This document shows positions 21,589 to 32,379 of a stretch of 42,070 nucleotides of DNA, one piece after another. A program made the translations under genes and the position numbers. The DNA is from Conoideocrella luteorostrata. Taxonomy: Eukaryota > Ascomycota > Sordariomycetes > Hypocreales > Clavicipitaceae. Within the stretch, counting starts at the first letter, position 1; the number at the start of each line of letters is the position of its first letter. Under the pieces are notes generated by a model. The model searched no databases. It had not been told where the DNA came from and worked only from the letters and a program-made list of their open reading frames with translations. Location of the stretch: contig JASWJB010000353.1 of the NCBI GenBank assembly GCA_032433595.1, positions 1 to 42,070 of the forward strand. Direction: 5' to 3'.

Positions 21589-22718
21589 TCACAGTTGCAT
21601 GACATAAACTTTTGTGAACCCCGGCGTTTTCATGTTGAGCGGACGGTCTTTGTGGTGAGATACCCAGGTTTCATTTTTTTTTTTTGTACTTGTTCCAACA
21701 GCTAGGAAATTTTTGTTCTGCTCCTCTTTGAACACGAGGGTTAGTGGCGTAACAGGTCTGGCGAATGTTGAATGTATCTGGTCATAGTATCGGGGAGAGA
21801 GGCACATGGATGTTATTAGCGATAAGAGACGAGATGGGTTCTTGTATTTGTATATCGTCTTGAACGATGCATTATCTTGGCGTTGGCCTTTGTGGTCAGA
21901 GAATTATATAACAATGGCGATTTACGACTTCAATTGCACTAGAATGCAATAATAATACTTCAGTACCTAAGCACATTTAGCCACAGAGCTCGACAAATTT
22001 GTGTGGAAAGGAGAGGTCGAAATAACAACAAGGCGCGCTCTTTGGAGAAACGACCTCTGTTCGTTGTTTCAAGATCCACTCTCGGTTTGATCCAGGTTTG
22101 CTCGGATCATGTCGATCAACTCCACGCATATCAGGTCGTCGCGTGTTGCGACTGAAAGCCCACGCCAGAGCGGGGAGAGAGGCCACGAAGGACAAAACAG
22201 AGCCATCAGAGGCTGCGGTATGTCAGCAGTATCTATCTAACAGAACCCGGTAGAAATATGATTGGCAGGCACCGCTAGCGAAAAGACTGCTCTGGAATTC
22301 ACTCTTGGCACTCGTAAATGATCAGGACGTTCTGGAGGTGGAACAGGTCTTGACGATAAGGAAAATTGTGCCTTGGGTGAAAGAGGAGGAAAAGAGAGAA
22401 ATCGGAACACGTCCAGCAGATTTGCTATGAGAACGCTCTCAGTGGGGCTTGCCTCAGGCATTAACAGCCCCAGCAAAGCGACTTTGCTCAGGCGGGACTA
22501 ACTAACTACTCCGTACGGAGTACTCCGTAGTTACCTAGTTACCAAAGCCAAACCGTTGTGCAGAAGGAGGTACGTACCGCCAGAAGCTAAGTGCGCAGGT
22601 GGTGTGGTAAAGGTCCAGCGAGTCAAAAAAGTTCGAGGCGCGAGACCCGATAACTTTCGACATCCCCGGCTTGGAAGGGCATTCATTCATAACTACCACC
22701 CACACAGCAGTCGCCATC
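21589..22718. other. Intergenic region, RING/PHD gene to MRPL17
   Basis: 3' region of the RING/PHD gene and promoter of MRPL17. A T tract lies at about 21675-21685. Near the right end, at 22506-22532, is a palindromic ACTCCGTACGGAGTACTCCGTA block. Small minus-strand ORFs at 21977-22195 and 22237-22476 have no recognisable content. Confidence 0.5.
22506..22532. repeat. Palindromic ACTCCGTA/TACGGAGT block upstream of MRPL17
   Basis: TACTCCGTACGGAGTA is a perfect 16-bp palindrome and is continued by CTCCGTAGT. It lies about 190 bp before the MRPL17 ATG. Confidence 0.8.
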
Positions 22719-23906
22719 ATGTCTGCCTCCAGCAGGGGATGGCCAGCCATGCAAGCCGTCATATCAGGTTAGAATTGGTCCTCCAAACCGAACAACTAAA
22801 GCAAGCAAAACTAGGAGGACGTGCAAGATACGATTTTCAGGGACTAACCTCACGCGACCCCCAAACAGGCTCACTTAACATCTGCTCAAGATGCGCCACA
22901 AGCTTCACCCGAGTTCGAGTTCCTGTCCGTCTCTACTCGGCTACCACCACAACCACCAGCTCCGACGCTTCATTGAATACAGCCGTTCCCCCTTTGTCCA
23001 CACGAGCTCGGCCAGCATACGACGTGCGTTCCGGCATCATTCTCACTCGGCCGCCCCTCCTGACTCGCAAGCTGCACCCTTTTGAGAATGCCTTCTTCTT
23101 CTACCAGAAGCGCTTGGAAGAGCGTCTCAACACGCCTTTTATCACAAACATCTACTTCAAGCCCGATACCGCGCGCCAACTAGACTGGAACTTGAAAGTA
23201 GAGGAGCGCGAAGGCACAGCGGCTAAGGACATTGGTACCTACAATGGCAAGAGCTCCAGAGCCTGGAATGACGAGTTGAAAGTCGGCGATGAGCTGAGCA
23301 GTCAGGAAAGCGTGCTGAATAGCCTCCTGAAGGATGCGGAGGCGCGTGTCAGTGATGACGCTGAGGTCATTGCTCCCGAGGATGTGGTCCCCGTGGAGAG
23401 ACCGATGGAGAGGGCCTCGGAGGCCGACAAGAAGGGCGACGTGAAGAGATTGGATAGACAGCTTGAGAGGACATTATATCTGGTTGTCAAGGGGAAGGAC
23501 GCCTGGGGTTTCCCAGCGGATCGTGTCGCCAAGGATGAGAACCTGCACGAGGTAAGATTCTCAAGACCGCTACCTTGACTACATAGCACGCGGGGCTAAC
23601 GTACAGGAACAGGCCGCTCAGAGAGTTTTGGACCAAGCTGCCGGTGTTAACATGAACACTTGGGTCGTCGGCCGTGTCCCCGTCGCCCATGTTGTCAAGC
23701 CGCCTGTCCACGGTGCCGATGGCTCCGTCCAGACCCGTGGTCAAAAGACCTTCTTCCTCAAAGGAAGAATCATGGCTGGCCAGGCTGACCTGAAGGACAA
23801 CCCCTTTGGATATACCGACTTCAAGTGGCTGACTAGGGAGGAGCTGGAGAAGGAGCTATCGCCCGAGTACTTCCGTGGTGTACGAAACATGATGTCAGCT
23901 CGGTAG
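22719..23906 (+). CDS. MRPL17: Mitochondrial large-subunit ribosomal protein mL46 (Mrpl17)
   Basis: Component of the mitochondrial 54S ribosomal subunit with a NUDIX-like fold. Exons 22719-22767, 22869-23551 and 23607-23906 (introns of 101 and 55 bp) give 343 aa. I chose the ATG at 22719 (MSASSRGWPAMQ) because its exon splices in frame at a GTTAGA donor; the longer reading from 22556 is not needed. The N-terminus is basic and S/T-rich, fitting a mitochondrial presequence. Diagnostic blocks: ILTRPPLLTRKLHPFENAFF, FYQKRLEERLNTPFITNIYF, LERTLYLVVKGKDAWGFP, LDQAAGVNMNTWVVGRVPVA, KTFFLKGRIMAGQ and GYTDFKWLTREELEKELSPE. It ends convergently with SMC3. Confidence 0.93.
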
Positions 23907-24451
23907 AATCGAAAATGAGGTTGAGGTGAAGCCAGGGAGACCAGAGAGGAGGGTAAGGAGAGGACAATAGAATCACATGACGCCTGTTTGTGTGGCATGT
24001 CTTGTAAATTATAAATAGTGTACACATCTTGTACAGAATACCAGAAAAATGGTAATTTTTCCCTTTTATTCGTTTTATGTGTATTATTTACTACATATGG
24101 CGCTTGTTCACCAAAGCCTACGTCTACCGTCGGTCTCATCACAAAACTCAACACTATTCAAAGTTATCGGCAACGACCACGTAAGGTCTCAGCAGACAAA
24201 TTTCTTAGACTCGGAGGTCTATCCACGTCCACCTGCTCTCATTCATCACTTTCGGCAGCTTGTGCCAAATACAAAAATTCAACGGGTTTCATCCAGAACA
24301 CGCATCACTACCGTTGCAAAAAAGCCATAGAATCGAGCCATCACGCATTCCCAAAACAAAATTGAATTTCCATCAACGCCGCAACTCCACTTCCCCGCCC
24401 CCGATATCATGATGCGAGCGAACAAGGCAACAGTCTCTGGCAAACTATTCA
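23907..24451. other. Convergent 3' region between MRPL17 and SMC3
   Basis: No gene. AT-rich 3' UTR-like DNA for both convergent genes; the overlapping plus-strand ORFs at 24018-24365 look fortuitous. Confidence 0.55.
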
Positions 24452-27400
24452 TCACGATGTCCCAGTAGGCTTAGCTTGGCCCTCAACGAATTCTAGAGCA
24501 TCCGCCGTCGGGTAGCAGTTGATGGAACTCGTCTTGTCGCGGAATGTCACACCATAGCACTTGTCTGCCACATGAACAATTTCGGGGCGGAAAGTAGTGC
24601 AAATGAACTGAGTGCCGGCTTCGTTCGAGATCGACTCCAGTAGCGCGGCGACAGCAGTACGATATTGGGCGTCCAAGTTAGCGTCAACTTCATCAAAGAT
24701 GACCATAGGACTACTCTCAGTCTGTTGAAGGGCAAAAATGAGACACAAAGCGCACAAACCTTGTCACGAATGTTAGTGAATTCTCTTAGTTATTGCCGGT
24801 TAGTTGAGTTACTTACTCTTTTGTCCACCGCTGAGTTGCTGGATTCTCTGTTGCTCGTCAAGGTGCTTGGAGTTGAACGAAACACTGATGCCAACTCCAA
24901 TGTAGTTCTCTACACTGCCACGTGCCTCCTCGTCAGATTCATCAATGTCTTCACGACGATCGGTTCTTCTCTGAATGACAAGACGACCATGGCCCGCAGG
25001 AACCAGCTTAGCAAAGATAGTGGCGAACTCTTTAGACACCTGCTTAAAAGTACGCTCAATTGCCTCGTCCTTTCGTCGGTCCAAGTGCTCGACAAGCTCC
25101 TCGATCGATCCCTGGGAAGCGTCTAACTCCTTTCGTCTCTTCATGAGCTGATCTTGTTGGGTCGTAAAGTTGTTGTATTGTTCGAAGGCTTTCTTGTTGA
25201 CATGTTTGTACTTCTTCAGAGCTTCATTCACCTTCCTCAGCTTGTTTGTGATCTGCAACATGTTAGTATCTTATCGTGAACTCAGACGGTGACTTCTAGC
25301 TTACCGCATTAGCTTCCATATTCTCATATTTGTCAAATGCTTCCTCAGGAAGCACACCTAAATCCCTAATGTTCTTGGCACACTCTGCAGCCTGTGCAGT
25401 GAGCAGAGCTTTTCTCTGCAGGGTCTTTTCCATTCTTTTCTGCTGCTTTTCTATTCTAGTAGAGATGTCGTTCTGAACCTGCTCGCGCTCCGACTTGTCA
25501 GCACTCAACTGATCAATTCGACCAGTAACATTCTCCATCGTGCCTTCTGTCTCCTGAAGATTTGCTTCCACTATGCGAAGTGACTTCTGCGCTGCCTTCA
25601 GCTCTCGTTGCGCTTCCTTGAGACCACCGGATGCTCCACCAGCAGCAGAATTTTCAAAGGCTTGACTGTTGAGCTGATCAAGCTTCATCTGAAGATTCTG
25701 TCGCAAGTCAACTTCAAGGAATTGCTTCGTTCTCTCGAGTCCTCGTCGTTCGTTACTCAGGTCGTTCCACTGTTTCTGTAACTGTTGAGTGGAAGCACTC
25801 AGCAGTTCTAGCTCCCGCTCTTCTGCCGATGTAAGGCTTTTCTTGAACTCGGTGCCAATTTCAGCCTCATGCGCGGCAACTTCTTGCATGAACCCGTTCA
25901 TATTTTTCTCCACTGCGTCTCGGCGCTTGAGGGCAGCGTCCAGATGAACCCTCTCATTCTCAACATGGCCAGATTTGTTCCGCAGCTCATGTTTAAGCGG
26001 TTCAAATCCGTCATCAGCCTGCCGTAACTGCTGCTCCAGCTTTTGTAATTCAGACATGGCTCCAGTAATCTCCTGATCTTTAAGCTCGATTTGATAACGC
26101 AAATCTCGCGACTGAGCAATCAAGTTCTCATACTCTTCTCGCCACTTGTTTGCGGACTGAACTGCTTCGAGTCGCGACTTGCGAGGATCAATATAACCAC
26201 CAGTCATTGCACCTCTTTTGTTAGTCGTATCACCCTCAGCAGTAATACCATCAACGCCGTGACTTCTGGCATATTGAGAAGCCACGGCCAAATTAATGCA
26301 GACCACAGTCTTTCCAAACACCTGCTGGAAGGCCTTTTCGAACTTTGGACTAAACTTTATCTTGTTGATGAGAGGCACTGCGTCATTCGTACGAGGAAAG
26401 TTTACCTGCCGCGGTCGCAATTGTGCCAATGGCATGAATGTAACTCGACCACCGTGTTGTTTATACAAAATATCCGCCAGATAAGTCGCGGTGTCGGCGT
26501 TGTCGACAACGTAGTGAAACAAACTTGCTCCAGCAGTTTGTTCGACGGGTAGTCTGTAGGCATCGTTAACCTCGAGCAAGTCTGCCAGCGTTCCATACGC
26601 CCCGGGGATGTCTTGTTCCTGTTTCAAACGTCGGATTGTGGCCAAGCCACGAGCTGTCGTGCCATCAATAGCGTGGGATAATCCTCGTTCAGCTTGATCC
26701 TTTTCCTGCCTGGCATTGGCAATAACGGAGTTGAGCTTGTCTTCCTCGCGACGAATGAGCTTTCGCTCATCATTGAGCTTGTCCAGGTTCACTCTCGCTT
26801 GGGTTGCTTGGTCTGCCATCAGCACTCTATCGCCGCTCCAGTTTGACAAACGGGATCTCAGCTGGGCAACCTCCTCCTCGGTATAGTCGATAGCGCTCTG
26901 TACTCTGGCAACTTCCTCTTCTGCCTCCATTCTGTTCGCCTTTTGCGTGCTAATCGTAAGGTTTAACTCCTCTACTTCTTGCTTTAACCAAGCATCTCGC
27001 TCCGACTTGTTCTTAAACCGTGAACCTCGACTTTGCTTGGCAAAGAGTCGCGCCCTTGAAGCTTCAGCCGCATCCAATTGCCGTCTAATTTCATCTTCCT
27101 GTTGTTTCTTTCTTTTATAGTCCGGCAGAATTTGTTTCAGCTGCTCCTCTTTTTGTGCTATCTCTTCTTGAACCGATTGCAGTTCGGCTTCATGCTGTGT
27201 TCGTGCTTGGTCTTGTGCAGACTGCCCATCCTTCAGGTCCTTCGCTTTTAGTTCCACTTTCGCGAGAGTCTTGGCACAGTCTCGTCTATCTTCCTCGTGT
27301 TGGCGTCGGTCAATCTGAAGAAGTTCCAGCTCTCGTCGTAGGTTGTGGATCTCGACATCTAGCTTTAAAATGGATTTTTCGCCCTTGAGAAATTCCGTGC

Positions 27401-28220
27401 GGCTTGAATCGCTAGTGTCGAGGCCATCCTGTCGGGCACTATCGATATCCTCCAAAGCAGACTGGACAGTAACTTGCTCGCGGTGGTGGTACGCATATTC
27501 CAAACATCGTCGCTCTCTATCTTTGTCTTGGAAGCCGCGCAATTCTTCTTTCTCTTCCTCTAGTTCGGTTAATCGCTCCTTGATGTATTCGAGTAATTCG
27601 TCGATTTTCTCTCGCTTATTGTTTGTTTCATGCATAATCTTCAGCGATTCAGCACGGCGTGCTTCGTACACGTGGGTACCAGCCACTTCCTTCAAAAGGT
27701 TCAATCTGTCAGACTCCTTCATATTCGTCAAGGCAGTCACACGACCTTGTGGAACGATGTAGTAGGGATTCGATCGCGAGAATCCTGCTGCTTCTAGGAG
27801 GTTCATGACATCTGTCTTTGTCACGACTTTTCGGTCCACGGAGTACTCGTCTTTCTTCAGTCCGATTGTTCGGCGCAAGACAACTTCCTTGTTACCTGTG
27901 GGGAAACGATCGTCGCTATTGTCGAAAATGATCTCAACATATGCAGACATGACCGCAGAGCCAGATCCTTCGTGCAGAAGGCCTTGTCGCTCTTCTCGGC
28001 TCATCTGCGTATAGGCGTCGCTGAGAACGAATCGCATCGCTGCGAAGAAGTTGCTTTTTCCTGATCCATTACGGCCGACAATGACGTTAGTTTTTGGCGA
28101 GAAGGGCTCGATGACGGTTTGGTCCTTGTAGCTATGAATTGTCAATACATTTGAACGGCGACAAGACAGGTGACTGTCGTACCTCTTAAAGCCTTGGACA
28201 ATGATCTGTTTAATATACAT
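24452..28220 (-). CDS. SMC3: Cohesin subunit SMC3
   Basis: ATPase arm of cohesin, which holds sister chromatids together. Exons 28220-28183, 28131-25305, 25252-24817 and 24759-24452 (introns of 51, 52 and 57 bp) give 1202 aa, the family's usual length. The Walker A motif is GRNGSGKS at 32-39. The acetylation pair K105-K106 is present (GLKKDEY). A long coiled coil surrounds a hinge ([12 protein letters not shown] ... GRVTFMPL; later [11 protein letters not shown] and [11 protein letters not shown]). The ABC signature LSGGQ is at about 1095-1099, and Walker B ends FDEVDANLD with D1123-E1124. The first intron is 51 nt with no stop, so a naive ORF reads straight through it; the true junction is QGFK-SYKDQT. 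The last intron splits the Ser codon after GGQK. Confidence 0.98.
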
Positions 28221-28663
28221 GGTTAGTTGCGCTGGCGCCTATGCGCAACATCTGAGGACCCGGTGAGCTACAGTCTGAACCTGGCTGGAAGTCGTTGCGG
28301 GATGTGAAGTCGTTGTCTTTTACGATGCACGCGTCCCTTGCCCGCTACAGTTTAGCAGTTGTGGGAAGTCGCGTTGAGGGTTAGTACTTTCTGCCTGAGG
28401 CGGCAATTTGTGTGCACAGAGCCAGTGTCAGTGCGACATTGGCCTACCCTATGGTTTCTGCTGTTCGCCAGCTTGACGCATTCCCTTGCAGAGATATAAG
28501 TATGATGTATATCTTACATCATATCTGATCTATTGCATGGTGAACTCTATGCCAACCGAAACAGTCAGAGGCGCCACTTTTCACGCTCATTGCGGAGAGC
28601 CCTTGCATAACTAATAGAATTCTCTGGACAGTTCCTAGTACAGGGGGGAGCAATAATATAAAT
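28221..28663. other. SMC3 upstream region
   Basis: Promoter region of SMC3, reaching the 3' end of the uncharacterised neighbour gene. No coding content is recognised. Confidence 0.5.
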
Positions 28664-29697
28664 CTATGGCCTCTCCCGAGCCCAGGCCATATGTGCACAA
28701 TCCACCAAGGACTCAACATCAATTATAATATCCTGTTCATTTGGACCAGGGTCCCTCAGGAACAAGAGCCTAAAACTCAACACCAAATCGCTTCTAACAA
28801 CATTGTATGATGGCGGGTCCGTGGTAGTGTCTCTTGTGATCCTGATTTCTTGTTGTAAGATTGGTGATATTGCAGAAGCATCCTGGGCTGCTGCTGCCCG
28901 TGTCGTGGTAGCACCCTGCCGTGGTTGGATTATCTGTCTTGTCTCTTCCCATCGCTCAATTAAGAGGATGCCCTGAGAATAGAATTTAATAAGGACCACA
29001 ATCTTAACATCATGATTAGATGCACGGAACCACCAATCTTTCTTTACGCGGAGTTCAGCCAGTGATCGTGTGTGTCCAGATTCAAACACAATTGTTGGCC
29101 AAGCATTATAGGGGGAACGCAATGGTGCAGGACCACCAGATGAATCTCCTTCTCCTTTATCCCCGCCTGTGCCAGTATTAGGATAGCCGTTGCATGTCGT
29201 TGAGCCAAAATTATGCCAAGCTCTCCTGGGTATTCCCATAGTATGAAGTGAAATTCTTAAACAGCAATATAGTCCCTCGTGTAGTTCTTCATGTACTCCA
29301 GTAGGAATAGTAACAATCAAGAGGTGATATTTCATTTGGTACCAAAATCGAAACTTTCGGTTAAGCTTGTCTCGCTTAGCTTCAATTGCCGCAAAATCTA
29401 AGCAAGAAACATCTATATAAAGGTTAGTTTCTAAAATAAAATAGGAGAAATTAAGACAATAGAAATAAACATACTGGTAACAGTTAAGCTATCTCCTATA
29501 GTGTGGTTAATCTCATTAAATAAGCTTTGGATAGTTGTAAAAACAATTGTCTTGTCCTCCTCTGCTTCATTAATGCCAGCGGTGGATGCTTTTGTTGACT
29601 TTGAAATAGAGGTGGATCCTGAGCTTGATCGTTTATCTGATGGCAACGACGCAGAATCGAAGGGGCTCAAGAAATCCATGTTCAGAGATTGCGTCAA
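28664..29697 (-). CDS. Uncharacterised fungal protein, possible PD-(D/E)XK-like fold
   Basis: Two exons, 29697-29475 and 29412-28664, with a 62-bp intron (donor GTATGT, acceptor TATATAG), give 323 aa; a start at 29679 (MDFLSPFD) is equally possible. The N-terminal ~75 residues are S/K-rich and probably disordered. The remainder has blocks I associate with an uncharacterised family in filamentous fungi: LLIVTIPTGVHEELHEGLY, a GGDKGEGDSSGGPAP turn, WPTIVFESGHTRSLAELR, KKDWWFRASNHDVKIVVLIKF, ILLIERWEETRQ, IRITRDTTTDPPSYNVVRS and LVLSFRLLFLRDPGPNEQD. The order P-T-hydrophobic-E, aromatic helix, then V-K-I-hydrophobic-K resembles the Uma2-like PD-(D/E)XK nuclease pattern, but that is inference only. 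The intron and DNA are AT-rich compared with the neighbours. No function can be assigned. Confidence 0.75.
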
Positions 29698-29875
29698 GAT
29701 ATTTGTCGAGAATCGCGTTGATGTGGAGGAAGGCTGGTGTGGAGGAGAATTGGGGGTGGGAGGGAGTATTGTTATTGGGGCAGTAGGTGGGACCTACCAT
29801 CTGGATTCGGGCTAGTGGCCTATTTCCCGGTGGCTGCGTTTCTGTCATATACCTTCTCACCGGCAAAACACCACA

Positions 29876-30237
29876 AACCAGACCTATCGCGGGAAGCCGG
29901 CAACATTCGAACTCAAAGTATGTTTTGCCGAGGTCGGGAATATGGTTTACGAAATCATCCAACCACTCTCCGGACCAACAATTTTCGAGGAGTTCCTGGA
30001 TCGGCATGGAGAAGGAGTGCACCACGTGGCTCACGACTGTAATGGGATGCCCTGGGAGCAACGTATGAATTGGGTTGAGAAGCGTGGTTTTCAAAAGGTG
30101 CAGGGGGCAGTTGGCAGGGGCAAAACCACTTGGCATTTTTTGAAACTGAAGATGCAGTTACGACGTGCTTTGAAACATATTACTTCCCAGACGACTTGGA
30201 ATATCCAACACCAGATGAGGAATTCGGACTAGAGTAG
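29876..30237 (+). pseudogene. Frameshifted VOC/glyoxalase-like gene fragment
   Basis: Homology to a VOC-superfamily (glyoxalase/bleomycin-resistance fold) protein begins near TYRGKPATFELKV and runs through FAEVGNMVYEIIQPLSGPTI, EEFLDRHGEGVHHVAHDCNG and the MPWEQR block to TWHF. It then breaks at a run of six T (30136-30141). One extra T would restore the frame: the downstream frame reads ETEDAVTTCFETYYFPDD and ends at a TAG at 30235-30237. The expected N-terminal ~50-60 residues are absent, and the upstream frame contains a stop at 29813-29815. I read this as a decayed gene with a lost 5' end and one frameshift. An assembly error in the T run could explain the frameshift but not the missing N-terminus. 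Confidence 0.8.
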
Positions 30238-30680
30238 TTCTCTCATGAGAACACGAACACGTCAATTTTGATGACTTATATGCAATGCAAGCTTTTACAT
30301 TTAGTATTGCAATGAAAATAAAAGACCTCTAACCGTGAAACATGATTGGATATTGACCCGTCAGCAGCCCAAACAATCGCACTGACATTGGTAGCACCTG
30401 CCGATGAGGTGGATAGATAGGGAGGGCGAAAACTTCGCCACCGTATCTGAAATTCAATCACATTATCCTAAAATGCATCATTGCGATGACACCTGGGGTG
30501 TGTGCTTCGGATGGGTAGCAATATGTGCTCAACATGGTGTTCGCTGCGGTTGGGCGTCAGGCGCACATGTACTGAGTTCGAGTGGCACAACCTTGAGCCG
30601 CGGTGCTCCATATTCGCCAAATAACAACCCCCCCCTTTACACGCTAACAGGTTAATTAATGCATGTCTTGCACAGGTACG

Positions 30681-30790
30681 CCGTACGGAGTACAGTATGT
30701 AATCCTTTCCCCGCTATCTGCGCCAGGTCTTCAAGTTGATGTCTATGCTTCAGTACTCCGTACACTCTGTATGATACGGAGTACTCCGTG
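30681..30790. repeat. ACTCCGTA/TACGGAGT motif cluster upstream of MOT1
   Basis: Includes CCGTACGGAGTAC at about 30683 and the pair TACTCCGTAC ... TACGGAGTACTCCGTG at about 30752-30790, with copies in both orientations. Confidence 0.75.
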
Positions 30791-31703
30791 TGAATGTAGA
30801 CAAAAGAAAAGGGAAAAAAAAAAGTTTGGCGATGCGTAGATGGTTTAGGCCAGCCGTACCATCCACTTATCTCTCTGCCAACACGTAACTAATCCGTACC
30901 CATCATGCCCTCGTGGCTGGCCCAAAACTAGCACCAACACTTCCAAGAAAGTGGACTGGTGGACTAAGCGGACTTTCCGATTTGCAGCCTTGTTGCCTGA
31001 TGTTGCCACGGCCCGCAGAGGACAGCCTTGGAATGAGAGCTAGTGAGTTGTTCCAGGCAGGACAGTATGTGCGAAGATGCACTGGAGCAAAAAATGGACA
31101 GGGAAGCTACGGCGAAGGACCGGAGTGACACAAGTTGAGGCAAACGGGTAATAGATGTGAGCTAAAACCTAACAGCATTTGAAGCGACCAGATATTTCTA
31201 GGGGGTTCAGAAATGGGCGAATAAGAAGTGGCGGAAAGAAAACACCAACAAGAGATTGCTGATCAGGTCGTCGCCGCACAGGCCACCCACGACGATGGAG
31301 GCACACAAAAAGGCACAGGAAAAAAAAAAAAAAGGTAATAGGTTGTGGTAATCTAGTGTCTGCCTGTACTCCGTAGGGCGCCTCTTCTTCAGCAGCTATC
31401 GCGAGTGAGAAGCCAGACAGCGGAGCCACGAGCGAAATCTCATTATTTTCACCAGTGTGTCCAGCCACCGGCAGAGTAGAGTTGACGTGAACATGGCTGC
31501 AGGCTTGCATGGTTGCAGCTGCATGGGAGGCGGCCCAATTGCCGGAGCTCCTGGGCCTGGGCGGGAGACATGGAACAGACGCAACAGAGCCAGCGAGCGG
31601 AGCACACAACACGAAACGGGGCTAGCCGGGCCAAAAGGGAAATTAAGCGAAACACAGCGACAGAAACCGTTGGTTGGCGTGCTGGGCTGCGCGTGTTGGC
31701 GTG

Positions 31704-31712
31704 TATAAAAAT
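31704..31712 (+). promoter_or_regulatory. TATA-box-like element
   Basis: TATAAAAAT followed about 35-100 bp downstream by C/T-rich, leader-like sequence. If used, it would give MOT1 a leader of about 0.65 kb or drive an unannotated transcript. Sequence match only. Confidence 0.3.
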
Positions 31713-32379
31713 ACAGGACACTCATTATACAAAGACCGGGCCTGCCCTCCACTCAATTTCTCCCGTCCCGTCCCAGCTGAGAGCCCAGCCGCTACCTTCT
31801 CACCCCAGCGCACCGCCCCAATCCTGCACCTGCACCGGCGCCACAGCCCACCAGCCACACCAAGTTCTTGGTCACTGAAGTACTACCTGCAGGTGCCTTC
31901 GACAGCTGCAGGCAGATCGGCAAGCTATTAAACTGACTTGTGTTGCATCATTTGCTTGTTGGCCACTTGCCAAATAACTGGTGTAACTTGGCACACTATG
32001 ACAGTCTGAACCAAAACCACCATCTGCGATCCATCTTGGTCTTTCATCTGTGGCCACTGTCGCCCCCACCCCTACCATTACGCCCACATTATATGTATCA
32101 ATTGGTGTAAGCCTCATAGTTGCCACCTCTCGGTGCTTTATGTTTGCAAGGCCACTTTGTTCCACAACCTGAAGGGTCACCTAACTCACCGCCGGCGACA
32201 CTCATTCACTGTCGGTCCTCGTGTTGACCATCGACACCCGATTTTTAAACTATTGCCTCCCCGAGGTGCAGTACGTGGGCCATTTGTCCAGTGACTGCAC
32301 CTCGACAGGGACGCCTTTCCACCATTATTCAATGTTATGATAGGAAACCCCTATCACATTATTTTCTCATCAAGTCACA

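Larger units (their letters stand above)
30238..32379. other. Long upstream region of MOT1
   Basis: 2.1 kb without a supported gene. It contains ACTCCGTA motifs at about 30681-30696, 30752-30790 and 31366-31375, an A tract at about 31319-31333, a TATA-like element at 31704-31712, and C/T-rich leader-like sequence at about 31737-31860. Overlapping short ORFs on both strands at 31169-31931 have no recognisable domains. Confidence 0.5.

Noticed and set aside
22556..22718. Longer N-terminus for MRPL17 starting at 22556
   Set aside because: It would translate through the first intron; the spliced start at 22719 gives a normal presequence and an in-frame junction.
29633..30136. 167-codon minus-strand ORF
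   Set aside because: Antisense to the VOC pseudogene and overlapping exon 1 of the uncharacterised gene in another frame; no domain.
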